Origin: Phoronis australis
Lineage: Eukaryota > Phoronida > Phoronidae
DNA: 64,000 bases
Direction of reading: 5' to 3'
Assembly (NCBI GenBank): GCA_002633005.1
Contig: NMRA01000463.1
Location: 62,070-126,069, forward strand
The notes under the pieces are model-generated. The model made no database searches. It was not told where the DNA came from and was given only the letters and a program-made list of their open reading frames with translations. Shown here piece by piece: positions 1 through 11,782 of the stretch; the stretch's first letter is position 1, and every line of letters starts with the position of its first letter. The translations under genes were made by a program, and so were the position numbers.

Positions 1-1749
1 AGCCATGATCCTGGAGAAATCTGCGTTTAACTTTTTCCTTAACTTTATGACAATTGTCTAGTTTCTCCATTTTTACGTGAACAAACAAAGAAATGCAGTA
101 ACAAAAACGATCGAGTTTTCTCCCTTGCTTCCTTCAAAGTTATAAAAGCAACGCATCCAGGCACGGCTTTGAGAACATCTTTAATTTTAAGTCCTTAAAT
201 AGCGATAATTAGCGATAATCAAAGTTGTTACGGCACTCTCCTCGGAAACGATCTAGTGTGCTTCAGTGCGTCCATATAGCAATCACATAAATTTTGGAAT
301 GCAAATTCGTCTCATTATAAAACTCAATACGTGGTCTGAGCCATTACAAATTAGAGTTTTTGAAAATGGCAGTGTACCTTAAACTGTACGTGGCGTAAGA
401 TACACTTTGAGCCTTCGTGAGCGCGAATGAAAACAATTCGCATTTCTTCTTCAACACACGTGATTATTACTGTTTTAATGCTTCACGAATACCACAACTG
501 CGCTTTCTTAAAAATCTTACAACGACTCGGAGATTCAAGACAGTTATTTTTTGTGATAACGTAAAAATTTCCTGTCATTTCAGAGTGTACACGAACTTTT
601 TAACGCGCGAATGGATTCACACGAAAACACAAACACATGGTTGGTGACCTCTGGTCAAAGAATGGCATCAAAATCTAGACTTTGGACCATGTGTCGTTTA
701 AGTTTTTTTACGTTCGTCCACAAACGACCACATTGCATACGAGCAGTTGATATTTCAGTGCATTGTTGGCAAAATCTTGAAAATACGACGACAATACATT
801 AAACTATGTAGGACCCTAGAAAAATGTCCACATTTGATAAAGTTGAACACCAGAAATGGCTGATTAGAGGCACATGAAACTTTCCGATACTAAGATTTTT
901 GCACTCTTCTCAAACAGTCTTATAGGAAATGTTTGTAAATGCTCCATATTTTATGAGGTTTTATCAAATATTAGAATTTCATAAGGTTCATGGAAAAAGT
1001 CTAAAATTACGTAAAACGAACAAGAAATGATTACTTATGAAACTGAAATATTTCTTTTTTGTTGATTTCTACCAAAAGACATGATCACGCGATAAAATAA
1101 TGGTAGTTTTTTGAAAAGCTAAAAACCAAATTTCGCCTTTCAGAAAAATATACTTTAACTGAACTAAAATTTGCAGTTTTGTAGCTGTTAGATACAGTAG
1201 ACAGGCATTTCTATAACGTCCTATGAACGGATCCATTTAGACTAAAATCGCCCAGTGTTTGTTGTGATGCTGTTGCAGAACATTTTGCAAGCGGCGTGCG
1301 TCAAAGCTATCTACAGTGCTTCTACGGTGCGACAACATGGCGAACTTCAATGCAAGGTTAAACCAGAATGACGTCACTTATTAAACCAACAATAAAGTCC
1401 GGTCCCACAACAGTATAACGCACAAAACTATAAGTGTTAAGTTCACTTTTTGTGACCTGTTGCTGAGCTAAATCAATGCAATTGACACTCGAAAAGGTGT
1501 GTTACAACGCCTTGCAGTCATCTTACCGAAGCAGTGCTCAGTACTTTATTCCGCATACGATTGTTCTCAGCAGTTTTTGACCACTGTGGCCTAGGCTACG
1601 CTTGCTTGTTTTGTTTCAATCGTAAATGGGTCAACAGGTACTTACAGCACGACACTTCGTGTCACTTTATGATCTCTACATGCGTGATCGACGACTAGCA
1701 AAAATGGTTACAAAACAGGTGACAATATTTCACTCGTCCTCTGTTGCAG
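1..1749 (+). other. Intron (3' part) of the Lhx6/8 gene
   Basis: This stretch lies just upstream of the last Lhx6/8 exon and ends in a good 3' splice site, with a pyrimidine-rich run and ttgcag at 1744-1749. I see no LIM domain or N-terminal homeodomain coding in any frame, so the earlier exons must lie off the left edge. The intron holds part of a dispersed repeat (about 790-1190) and a perfect CRE palindrome TGACGTCA at 1369-1376. The short open frames at 417-802 look like chance. Confidence 0.75.
790..1190 (-). repeat. Dispersed repeat, fragment related to 32.5-33.1 kb
   Basis: The 15-mer TATGTAGGACCCTAG at 805-819 recurs in inverted orientation at 33054-33068. The bases after it (a run of A, then TGTCC and ATTTGA) also agree. 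The rest of the segment resembles the AT-rich repeat at 32.5 kb only weakly. No coding capacity is visible. It is probably a decayed non-autonomous element, and its borders are uncertain. Confidence 0.45.
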
Positions 1750-2019
1750 GCAAACTTTAAAATCGACACGAACCCAGACGGCCAGGATTTGGATAGGATT
1801 GCGCAGATCACGGGTCTATCGAAAAGAGTCACTCAAGTTTGGTTCCAAAACTCACGTGCGCGGCAGAAGAAGCACAGAGAGACCAAAGAAAGCATGATGG
1901 GAAGTCACGACTCCGTCCCGGACAGTTGTATGGGTACGTTGGTCAATGACAGCAGCCGGAAGGCTTCGGGTATTTTCCGTAGCGGCACATTTCCGCTGGA
2001 AGATGTTTCATGCTTCTAA
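1750..2019 (+). CDS. Lhx6/8: LIM-homeobox protein, Lhx6/Lhx8/Arrowhead group, terminal exon
   Basis: This last coding exon gives 89 residues and a TAA stop at 2017-2019. It starts after a ttgcag acceptor, in phase 0, and its first 43 residues are homeodomain positions 18-60. Visible landmarks are F20, the third-helix motif [18 protein letters not shown]50, N51 and R53. The stretch NPDGQDL and helix 3 match the Arrowhead/Lhx6/8 class rather than Lhx1/5, Lhx2/9, Lhx3/4, Islet or Lmx. Family members are nuclear transcription factors that bind TAAT-type sites and pair with LDB cofactors through two LIM domains; in vertebrates Lhx6 and Lhx8 act in forebrain interneuron and tooth/jaw development. 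The 46-residue tail after the homeodomain is serine-rich and shows no motif I know. The gene is 5'-truncated by the window. The family call is firm; one-to-one orthology is inference. Confidence 0.9.
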   Translation, partial: ANFKIDTNPDGQDLDRIAQITGLSKRVTQVWFQNSRARQKKHRETKESMMGSHDSVPDSCMGTLVNDSSRKASGIFRSGTFPLEDVSCF

Positions 2020-2778
2020 ATGTACTGTATATCATTCGGCAAGCCAGGTGAATTTCAAAATAGCCATATGTATGAAGTTCGAACATGCGTAGAGGAGGCT
2101 AAGAAAATGTCCGAGGTATCCCGGAGGATTTGGCACAATTGGATTAAACGGAAGTTGGACATTGCTTTTATTATTAATTTCAAAATCAGAGTATTTTTAG
2201 CAGAAAATCTCAGTTTTGTCAGAATTCTTTTTGGAATTTCGACTGCACCCCATTTTAAGATCCCCCAACTTCAGTACTTGCGGTACATGAACAACTACAG
2301 TACGTATAGTGGCTCAAGGCTACGTTTCAATCAAAAGTGACTTAGGGCTGAAGACAGATATGTTGTCTGACATACGTATATTTCCTAAGCTTCGTATTTG
2401 GTTTGATTGACATTAAATTATTTTTCTGAAATCAGTTGCGTGGACGACCAAATTTCTGACTTAAGCCTCGAGCAACTTTTCCCCATGAAGCATGGACGCA
2501 AATATAAGGACAGGATCGTGTCCATCGAACTAAGCAATTGGCGTGCTGTCCTGATGCTACATTGTAATCTATGTCGAACTTCGTAAGACGAATCCTAAAA
2601 TGGACAGTTACTAGTAATTCATTATTAGAATTTTCATGAAGTCATTCGACATTAGATTTAAAACATCGGCCTATCTTTTAAAGATCATTGTCGCTTTTAC
2701 GGCGGCCAAAACGGCGATAATTTGTGTTTATTATGGTATGGGGACTTATTTGATTTATTGACTTTGAGCCGAAATAAA
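2020..2778 (+). terminator. Probable 3' UTR of Lhx6/8 with a candidate poly(A) signal
   Basis: The region follows the Lhx6/8 stop codon. AATAAA at 2773-2778 is the first canonical polyadenylation hexamer I noticed, about 750 bases downstream. That hexamer sits inside a copy of a dispersed repeat (about 2700-2975), so either the repeat supplies the signal or the true site lies elsewhere. The open frame at 2020-2340 begins directly after the stop and has no family resemblance. I treat it as UTR. Confidence 0.4.
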
Positions 2779-2975
2779 AACAAACTCCGTTGTGGTTTCA
2801 TTGCAAATCGCCAATTCTTGCAGTTGTCTGCCTGGCATTTGCTGAAATCAAGACTGATGACGTTACCAGTAAGATTCGCTTAAAACACAAGCGTTTATCG
2901 AGTGAGATTTAGCTCTGAGCAGAGCGTTATGTTTGCGACCTCGGAGACTCCAGATTCGATTCCTCATTGAGTCTA
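2700..2975 (+). repeat. Composite dispersed repeat with tRNA-like segment (copy a)
   Basis: The core at about 2805-2850 (AAATCGCCAATTCTTG, then GTTGTCTGCC) recurs at about 19174-19220, 28250-28295 (inverted), 58176-58216 and 59257-59300. The flanks before the core also agree loosely between copies. Downstream, about 2905-2975 resembles a tRNA gene: AGATTCGATTCC at 2951-2962 is close to a pol III B box. The layout is module first, tRNA-like part second, which is not the usual order of a tRNA-headed SINE. Confidence 0.5.
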
Positions 2976-3429
2976 ATCTCAGAAAAGCACTTTCTCGCCG
3001 ATCATGTCTCTTTAAAGTGTGCAAGCTGATCGTCAAATTCCGTCATCGCCTTGCTTTAAGAGATTCGGGCATGCGCATACGGACTCTTTCAGCCAATTGC
3101 TTGCTTGTTGTATCGACATTGCACGTACATTCGGTCCTGTACTACAGTTGTTGGCACAAGTTACTTACGCGAGTGCCGGACTTTGAGAACCAGTTTGATG
3201 GCCGTTGTAAAGTGGAGGAAATTGGTTCTCAATATTCAGTGATTAACGAAGAAGATCACTAAGTATGAATACGAACTACTTTCGATCAAATACATGTACA
3301 TGTACAACTTCTTATGCACATAAATGCTTCCTCATACCCAACAAGACACCCAAGTCACGATCATCGCCAATAAGTGGAAGACAACTAATTCAATCTTAAC
3401 GAAAATAGTGCTAACACGTCTTTTCATTA

Positions 3430-3790
3430 CGCAATAACGCATTTAATTAAATAGAAACAATTAGATCCAGTTCACCCTTTGCCGAGATTATTGCTTCCCA
3501 AACATTTCCGCGCAAAGTCAATTTCCCTCACTAGGCAGTCTACTTAAACCAATTAAGGCCGACCATCGCTCATATTTAGATATGATTAAATGTTATTTCG
3601 CTTTTCTATGATCTCCTGTCAATGGCGAGTCCACAGCTGACGGGTAAATTGTCCTCCCGAGCAAAATTAATTATACGACGCGCATTAGCTGCCGATTATA
3701 CAGCTTGTGGGAAAATCCATATAGTTTTCGGAGTGGGAATATAGCTATTAGAAGGAAATTATTGGTTTTAGTTGAAAATCCATAATTCTA
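3430..3790. promoter_or_regulatory. AT-rich block with homeodomain-type sites, candidate regulatory element
   Basis: This block lies 3' of Lhx6/8. It holds several TAAT/ATTA-type words (atttaattaaat, ccaattaagg, aaaattaattatac) with spaced GC-containing stretches, and no repeat or coding resemblance. This is the composition often seen in homeobox-gene enhancers. The call rests only on motif density and position, so it is tentative. Confidence 0.2.
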
Positions 3791-4029
3791 TAAGTGAACG
3801 GGGTCGTTCGCTCCACTTGTTAGAAAATCGGAAAAATTTAATTATAGGGAGTAACGTCTTAAAACAGCTTGACATGGTGAATTGAGTCATCGAAACTTTG
3901 GATTTTATAACGGCTATATTAGAGTTTTAGAGCGACTATATGCGATATTAGAATTTCAACATCAAGGTGTCTGATAAATTTATGACAATTCTTTAAAGTG
4001 TCATTGTTGTTGTTTGTTCAACATCGACA

Positions 4030-4083
4030 ATTACTACCAAAATTATCATTATTATCATTGCCGTCATTGCTATTATTATTATC

Positions 4084-4118
<35 letters not shown>

Positions 4119-4192
4119 CATTATTATTATTACTACTATTATTACTATTATTGTTGTTGTCGTTGTTATTATCATTATTGTTGATGTTGTTG
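4030..4192. repeat. Triplet microsatellite (ATT/ATC/GTT)
   Basis: There are about 160 bases of imperfect trinucleotide repeat, dominated by ATT and ATC and passing into TTG/TTA. The long poly-Leu/Ser frame on the + strand and the poly-Ile/Met frame on the - strand here are products of the repeat, not genes. A single ambiguous base lies downstream at 4328. Confidence 0.9.
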
Positions 4193-6060
4193 ATCTTTTT
4201 GAATTTAAAGTACCACAGTCATGGACACAGACTCGAGATATTTTAGATACTTGTATTGCTGCTACTGCAAAACTCGAAACAACGGCTTTTGGTGGCTTTT
4301 TCAAATTGTTGATCAATTACGGCCTTANACGTCGCACGATTCTTTAACGCGGCCAAACAGTATCGCCTGCAGAAAAGATACAGTTTACGAAAATTTTAGT
4401 TGCCGTTTTTTTCAAAGCTAATATGTCTTAACTGGTTTTATTTTTACATGACTCATGAATATGACTCGCGAAGGCTGTCGTCATGTCTGAAGTAAAGTTA
4501 TCAAATTTATATCGCTTGTAACGTTTTGCTCTTCTAAAATATCCCAACGCCGCTGTCTTAGCTGCGGCTCAAAATCTAACATTTGATAAAGCGGGCGTGA
4601 TCAGGGGCCGTCATCTAATCTCTAAGCGCTCGAAATCCTTTTTTGGCATTTTCAGGGTTAGGAGGATTTGGGGAAAAGTGTACGGTTTGTAAATTCGTGA
4701 TCTTTGTGAGCGATCCAATACTGGAGTCTGTTACATGAAAAGTGACCGGGGGACTACTGAGACAGAAACTTGTCCTTACGTTCCTCACAACTATTTCTGA
4801 AAAATAATTAAAAATCAGTTTACGAAAAAAAAAACAGAATGTCTGTCAATGTGCAAACAACTCCTACCTACAGAGAAAACGTGTTCAAATGTGGTAATAG
4901 TTACATAACTAGACTTTTATTAAGTAAGTACATATGAAGTGGGGGCGAAATACCAATCTCTGTTTTAAACCTTAAGTCACTTTCACGGAACCCTGGTTGA
5001 GGAGATGAGCTCTGTTAATTCATTACTTTTAATAACAGCTACTTTAATTCATGTTTCAATTACCAAAGTCATATCAGATCACAAAAATCTGAGTCCATTT
5101 CCATTGGCGAGGTTTTACTTTCGGGATGATAACATTTTGTTTAAGAGGTCACAAACAACATCCAATACATTGAGGAGTCAAATACGCTTTAGAAAACCCC
5201 AGGGCGTTCCATTTTCATCCAATCGCATCACATCTGAGTTTTACGATTAATAGTCTTAATTATTACATTTCTCCATTTCACGTTTAATGAGAACGGAATG
5301 GAAACGCTACCTTTGTATGAACAAATTGACGTTATTTTCACCAAAATGTGGGTATTCAGATTAAAACACACGAAGGGAGGTTTCATGTGTTCAGGAAACT
5401 GGACCGGACAATATAAGATGAAGCTGATGAAAGCTGTTGACGATGGAAGTTCTTGAACTTCATTTAAACGTCTTTTCCTTGGACCGATAAGAACATTAGT
5501 AGATTTGCTATATATATTTTACATTAATTTTTCATACTGTAGGAGTGCCTATGTGCTGTTCAGCATAACGTAACTATATCGATGGAACATTATATCAAAA
5601 TGTCAAAAGTGATACCCATACTTGGCAAGGAAATCCAATCATAATCATTGTCATGATTATTAAATAGCTGTATTATCATGAAATATGATTTTTTTCTATT
5701 ATTAACAAAACCTTTTTCACGAAGGTAATTACCATGTCCCGACTTGGCAAGTCACTGATAAATTAACTGAAAACTAAACAACAATACCTTTACTACACCA
5801 GTTAAAAGTATCTGTTTATGTGTTATGTGCAAAATTAAATTTGTCGCGTTTGCAAAATTACAAGGTATTTGAATACAAGAGCAAAATACCATCTTCATTC
5901 AAACGACACTGCTACAAATCCTCTGACGAGTGCGTTATAAAATTGTGCGCTGAGAGTGCCACCTGGAGGGTGCCCATCACGATCGTATTGTTGGCATTAT
6001 ATAGATATTACCCTCTGACACAGCGCCACCTATACTGAAAAGTGGCCCTGTGGTAACGTG
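4193..6060. other. Intergenic, nothing recognised
   Basis: No exon, RNA gene or clear repeat was recognised here. It is AT-rich with scattered short frames. The frame at 5005-5250 (81 codons, a hydrophobic start, then many Arg/Lys/Ser) has no family signature or splice context that I would trust. Confidence 0.4.
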
Positions 6061-6068
6061 ATGGACGG

Positions 6069-6086
6069 CACACGGAATTCCGTGTG
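6069..6086. repeat. Perfect 18-bp palindrome
   Basis: CACACGGAATTCCGTGTG is its own reverse complement, with no spacer. It could be a protein-binding site for a homodimer or a relic of a transposon end. Nothing nearby says which. Confidence 0.8.
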
Positions 6087-6386
6087 TGGGCATCAATGCG
6101 CATGCCTTGGTCTAAGGTAAACAGATCACTTCGCCACCACTTGCAGACGCCTTTATGCACTTTTTGAGCGTAAGCCACTGGATCGGGGTTCCTTTGATTT
6201 TGTGTACTTTGATCACTGCCCGTTATTATAAATTGCAGCCATTCAAGTCAGAGTGTGATCGCCATACTACGTACGTGTAAGAGTAAACTGAAAGGGGTTT
6301 CCCAGATTTCAACCAATGGGAATGACTGAATGTTATGACCTCGGTTTCATTATTTTACCAATGAGAAGCCATTTTAAACAATCTGC

Positions 6387-6413
6387 CACAGTGCTACCTT
6401 TCGTAGCACTGTG
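6387..6413. repeat. Short perfect hairpin
   Basis: The arms CACAGTGCTAC and GTAGCACTGTG (11 bp, perfect) enclose a 5-base loop. It is too short for an animal microRNA precursor. It may be an end-to-end remnant of a foldback element. Confidence 0.75.
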
Positions 6414-8254
6414 AAAGCAATAGACGTTCATATCATTATGATACTTCCGCTCGGCAAGCACGCAGTCGTAAACTAAAATATTTTTTTATTGGATTGACTT
6501 CCTTATTTGAAAACTTGCTAGGTTGAACAGTCTGTATTTACTTACATTTGCATTTTAAATAGTCTGCAAAATATAAATTAAAAACTGTTCGTTATTTTTG
6601 GTAGTCTGTCTTTAGTCAATTACTCGGAGTCTAGCAACTTCTTAATGCCTCTAACTATCCTGTAAGCAGTACAACGCTGACAGGATAAGGATTGCGTCAG
6701 TGCTGCCATAGTATCTTTGATCGTAGCGCATGTGCAACACGTTGCTGACGGTTTTCGAGGGCACCAGTGTGATATTGAAAGTAGATTATGGTATGTTTTT
6801 GGGGTGACCTTGCCGTGTATCGTCTGAACCGACATTCGATTGCTAAGTTACCTGACGTCATTTTACGATGAATCACCAGCCAAAACCGATCGGAATCGCT
6901 CAGTCCCTGCTTGCCTTCCTACAGCAACAAACTTCTCAAGGCTGCAGCCGCAGCGAAACAGCCGGCGCCCCATCTAGTGGTTTTGTAAGAACGAAACATT
7001 GCAAATCACTTTAAATTCGGCCATCTTGATAAACCACTGTTACTGTGCACAACAACAAAAATAAATAGATAAGTTGCGAAAGGTCTATGTGTATACAACT
7101 TCGCAGCGTACGACCTTAGGTAAATTGGCTCCGTTGTGTTGTAGTGCAAAAAATGTCCTCTAGTCGTGTCGCGACAGGGAAATAAATCAGCAAATCGACA
7201 CTCGAAGAAGAGCACAAAATAATTACTCCTTATCTTTTTCAGATCACGATGATAGCTGGTGAGACCACAAAATGCCATATGTCCTCGACGAACCAACGAA
7301 AAGGCTGCAAAGATCGAATTTAGTCTTGCCTGTGCTCTTATTTATTTACTTATTTATTTATTTATTAATTTTTTCAATATTTGAAATCTTTACTAAAGTT
7401 ACGGAGGAAGACAATACTCGTCTACATAGGTACCGTGACCGAATTAAGGCTGAGCACACCTGTTCACCGAATCAACATCAATAGCATAGTACAGTAAGCG
7501 AAAGTATGGATTTTCCAGTCTGAAAAGCATAACGACTGTGGCGACGTCTTTTGTAAGCTACACGATGTAGTATGTTGAAAAATGGCAAAAATCGAGGGTG
7601 CATTGCGAAAAGTAATTTCCAGCTAGCGACACAAGATTACACAAGTGTTCGCCAGATTTCGTCATGTATTACAAACGAAGTACCCGATCAGTTTGTTCGT
7701 GTTTTGACGTGACGGAATGCCCTTCGGTTTTGTGATCGAGCATTAAAAAACATTAGTACTCGCTAGCTCTATATGCAGAATCTCACAAAGATCCGGTTGC
7801 GATTGCCCTTCAACATGGGCTGCGCGAGTCTTCTCGACATCTCACCAAGCATTGCAAGAGAAGCACTTGGGGCCATGGAACACAACCTTGGTTGACACTT
7901 CACAAAATTTTTGTCATTTTGCATTTCTCAGATTTCCTGGTGCGGCGGAAACAATGTCCCGAGTTTGACCAGAATGCTCAGCAATAGCATTGAACTGCAC
8001 ATTGGCGTTTCTGCAATATCAACGGTTATGTAGGATCTCGCCCTAAAGCCGCTGCTTTTAGCCTTATATCTGGAAAACGTTTGAAGTGAACTCGTTAAAA
8101 ATAATTTTTTGAAAGTAGAAATTGTGTAAAATTTGCCATTAGTTGGGTCACGTGAACGTGTTTTTCAGAAAAAAAAAACGTAGCAGAGAAGACGGGTACA
8201 ACCATAGCAACAGGACGAATAACATGGTCAAATACCCTTTGATAGAAATGTTCA
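6414..8254. other. Intergenic; one TTTA microsatellite
   Basis: I recognise no gene here. A (TTTA)n-like run lies at about 7339-7372. A somewhat GC-richer patch at about 6890-6990 shows no coding signature. A CRE palindrome TGACGTCA is at 6853-6860. The remaining short frames are unsupported. Confidence 0.4.
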
Positions 8255-8350
8255 AGGTGAAATCTCAAAAGCGCTGTTACAATTTTCAAAATTATTTCGT
8301 TTTAGTTCACGCAACTCTTATTTTTGATTTCTCATCATTCAACAGTGGAA
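8255..8350 (+). repeat. Dispersed AT-rich repeat fragment (shared with 27.6 and 32.8 kb)
   Basis: The words ATCTCAAAAGCGCTGTTACA and the following TTTTCAAAAT match the segments near 27672 (ATCTCAAAACGCTGTCACAT) and 32830 (ATCTCAAAAGCGGTGCCACA). Further on, TATTTTTGATTTCT matches TATTTTTGATCTCT of the 32.9 kb copy. No coding frame is preserved between copies. Confidence 0.5.
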
Positions 8351-8860
8351 GGTATTAAAATTATTTGAAGAACTTCTAGTGCATGAAGCAAATTATCGGA
8401 AAATTTCATGATCCGGATCAGCCACATCTCAGTTATGTTGTTCCAAAACTAACCGAGTTTGGAAATACTTGTAAGGTCTGACGTAGCTGTCGTTATTTTG
8501 TTCTTGAAACGGAAGGGTAACGGAACACGATGCCAGCGCCTAACTAAAACAGATATCGAATTGCTAACGTGGTGAGATTGAATTAAGTAATTATTGTGCA
8601 TGTTTTGTGGATAAGTGAAGTCTCACGCAGTCTTGTTTCGTGAGAGGACAGTGTCAGCGTCTTCACTTGTCTATACTGTGTTGTTAATTGATTTTTTGTT
8701 CACACAATGTTTAATTGTAAATTACACAGAAATAAATATACACGTTTTTGTAACCATGTCTCCTGTAGAGTGTGCACGAGCTCATTGATGGAATGCAAAT
8801 CATTTCAAATTTAGCAAATTTCAATTTTATAGTTGATTGACAGATGCCGTATTTATTTCT

Positions 8861-8896
8861 AGCAAAGAGAATTTGGTGTACTAAATTCTCTTTGCT
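8861..8896. repeat. Perfect 14-bp inverted repeat
   Basis: AGCAAAGAGAATTT (8861-8874) and AAATTCTCTTTGCT (8883-8896) are perfect complements around an 8-base loop. The hairpin sits six bases upstream of a miniature transposon end at 8902-9040. Confidence 0.8.
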
Positions 8897-8901
8897 TCCA
8901 A

Positions 8902-9040
8902 CACTGACGGATCCAGGATTTTTAAGGGGGTCCCAGTCACTGTACTCAGTCAAAGGAAAAGACCTGCAAAGGGCTTGCTGACGTTGCAAATTGGAGGTGA
9001 GGGAAGCAGAATCTTCAGTACCCCCCGGAATCCGCCGAGG
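8902..9040 (+). mobile_element. Miniature transposon, decayed copy of the GGCGGATCC family
   Basis: The left end CACTGACGGATCCAGG and right end GAATCCGCCGAGG match the inverted ends of the fuller copies at 45775 and 60550. The interior is diverged and no target duplication is evident. It is non-coding and non-autonomous. Confidence 0.55.
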
Positions 9041-10440
9041 ATGACTTACAATTATCACCACTTGTATCAAAATGTTAATATTATTCAAAGAGATAACAAA
9101 CGAGTGTGAAAAGGCAATTCAATGTCTCCGTGGACTCTTGTTTGCTCATCTTTTGAGCTTTGCCTCGACAATCATTATGAACATTCTGTAAAACGACTAC
9201 GGCGATACAGAACTGTTGTTTTCGAGATGATTTCAAGAATGCGAAAAAGCACTAAATTATACGTTGATTCTTTCCTTCCCCGCCGCCATTGCATGACGTA
9301 GCAGTGCTTCTCACTCGCTCATTTTATTAAAGCCGTACACATACATATACAGGTACATTACAAGATAGTCTTCATCTTGTTTGTCTGTAGGTGGATGAGT
9401 GTGTACACGTACTATATAATACGTTTTGCCTAGTACTTGTTACAATTTCTGTTATCATGATCGAGTCTTCCCAGTAGCATTCGGCAATAAAAACTGTGCG
9501 GTAGACTGTTTAAGACTTTCGACTTTGTTCTAGTTTTTTAAAAGTTGGTCTACACATATCACAAATGTTCCCAATAGAAACGTAACAAGTCGTTTGAGTT
9601 CATGAAACTGGCCGTCTCTTTAAATCTGAAAACATGCCGTTTTTAATTAATGTCTATTTTTGTGTTAAGTCTATAAATTCGTCACCGATAGGACGCGCTT
9701 CATTACTAGTGTCAGTCATACCTCTACCGCGGGTACCAGCGAAACTCTCAGCATTTAAAGTTTTGAAATGGCTATAACGTGCAAGTATTAAAGATATAAT
9801 AAACTTTGTGACATAAATTAATAGGGCTAGCGTCTTCCACATTTCCTCCGTATATGTACGCGTATTTGTCATTGCAAAACCAAAAACAAACTCGTAAACA
9901 ATTTGAGATTTTCAATTAAGACTATTATACGTGTAAATTGAACGTTGTTTTCAACAGAATATGTCCAACAGAAATTGTGCTCCTAAAATATAAACAGAAC
10001 TTTAGAATGGACAAATCTTGCTCTCAGACCTTGAATTAACGGCTTCCAAATCAAACATGCGGCTCATGATTAAAATATAATTTTGGATTATTTTCAATGT
10101 TTCGGAATAATCAAAAATCAACTTGCGACTTAAACCACTTACCGCTAGGAGATTAATCTAAATGAGAGTTATTTCAGAACTTCAAAAGAACTGCCAGTTC
10201 ATTATTGGTTGAGATCAGACTCCACCACTTGACTTCCCACTGAGATATTTATGCACAAAGCATGATCTCAAGGAGCATGGCACTGTCTATTCCTTGAAAA
10301 CGCAGAATTATTTCTTACTGAGTAAGGTACAAATCGACGGAGAGGGAATTTACAGCGCTATGTGGTCTAAATCGTAAGCTCGGCTTGTTGGAGCGACAGG
10401 AAGTACGTCACAGCCTCTTTTTGTATTTAGTCGAAGTTGG
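9041..10440. other. Intergenic, nothing recognised
   Basis: This is AT-rich sequence without recognisable exons, RNA genes or clear repeats. The - strand frame at 9654-9872 has no family motif. Confidence 0.4.
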
Positions 10441-10552
10441 ATTCACGAGTTCAAATAATCAGAAATTTTATTCCAAATTTCATGCGTTGTTTCTCTTTTT
10501 CAGTCGTTGTTCTAAGCCCCTCGACACCCGATGAGACGTTAAACGATTCCTT

Positions 10553-10880
10553 TTATTGGTTGGCGTGTTTTTGCCCGCGGTGTGTTTGTTTTCTATTACC
10601 CGACCGGGGAGTGCTCTGCGGTGTATTATTGTTTATTTGAAAATGATCCCCGGCGGAAGTGATTTGGGTCTGGACTCTCCGGGAGGAACTCACCGGTGTG
10701 ACGCCGCTGTCATTGACTAAAATGTCGAGGACATCTCCGTGCAACCGATCGATAGCAGTTTTGCTCCAACAGACTGCTACCAAGAGATTGTTATCTGATG
10801 TAAAACTTATGCTCTCTGTACCCTGACCAGTTTGGATGTCCTCATGTGGGCGAGGAACGAGGCTACGTCCTGCCTTGCAA
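10553..10880 (-). other. Unrecognised open stretch on the minus strand
   Basis: A frame on the - strand stays open across about 450 bases (10553-11008), and 10553-10880 is GC-richer than its surroundings. The translated part around TGQGTESISFTSDNNLL and IDRLHGDVLDILVNDSG has a protein-like composition, whereas the part encoded upstream of 10880 looks random. Possible AG acceptors lie near 10850-10880, but none is decisive. I recognise no domain. It may be a lone exon, a transposase relic or chance. Confidence 0.2.
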
Positions 10881-11782
10881 ACATATAAAAGGTGTATTCG
10901 GACATTCACAACATAACAGGTCCGTAAGTTGGCCTTCAAATATACAAACATGTAGAACACTGAATTTCCGAACTTTTGTAACTGATACGCATAAACTTCC
11001 CCTCGCAACCCCCACTCAACATAAAAAAGCCCATTTTCGTTATTTCAAAAACATCCATGGTAACTAAATACATTCATATGCGGAATGGGATAATTTGGTA
11101 GTTTCGCTTAGTTTTTCGCATCATCGAGTAGAAAAGAATTACATGAACCTCTCCGGTTAAGCGATTTTTAAGTGTTTGTAACATCGTTTAAATCAGAATA
11201 TCTAATTAAGAACAGATAGGGTTACGAATTTTCACGCAAGACCACCTCAGGCTAAATGAACAGTATTTTCAAAAATGACGTTATTTCAGCACGACTTCAG
11301 ACTTTAAAAACACAACCCACACAGAATACGCGTGTTTCGTTTTTTGAATTGCCGTTGTCGTATCGAAAAAATGACTGTCACTCTTAAAACGGATATAAAA
11401 CTGTGTTCGTATAAGAAGCGAACATTTGGTTTGGACTACTCATCGTTATACGAGTCATCTCAGCTTGTTTCTTTTCCAGATGAGAAGTGATTTTGTGGTT
11501 TGGGGAGATCCCCACACACTTCGTTATGCGTTAAGACAGTGCCAGGCTCATCAATAGACACGCCGTGACAAACCAAGTTGTGGACCCCCGGGCTCAATTA
11601 ATTGCAAAATATCAGTTCTCTCTTACCCCTGAAACCTCTAATTTGACAGAGGAACAATTTTCGACCAATGTCACGGCAACCGTAAGTGGTCTAAATCGCA
11701 TTTTTACAATTTTGGAGTAGAAAGAGGGTTTACACCTGCATTGAAATCATCGAATCTCAATTTTTATGAGGCAAGGCAGGTG

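Noticed and set aside
417-802. Two short open frames in the first kilobase as possible Lhx6/8 exons
   Set aside because: They show no LIM-domain Cys/His pattern and no N-terminal homeodomain residues. They sit in what must be the intron before the last exon.
2020-2340. 106-codon frame directly after the Lhx6/8 stop
   Set aside because: It starts immediately after an in-frame stop, has no splice context and no family motif, and is better explained as 3' UTR.
3993-4316. Long Leu/Ser and Ile/Met frames on both strands
   Set aside because: They are produced by the ATT/ATC triplet microsatellite.
6387-6413. MicroRNA precursor
   Set aside because: The stem is only 11 bp with a 5-base loop, much shorter than an animal pre-miRNA.
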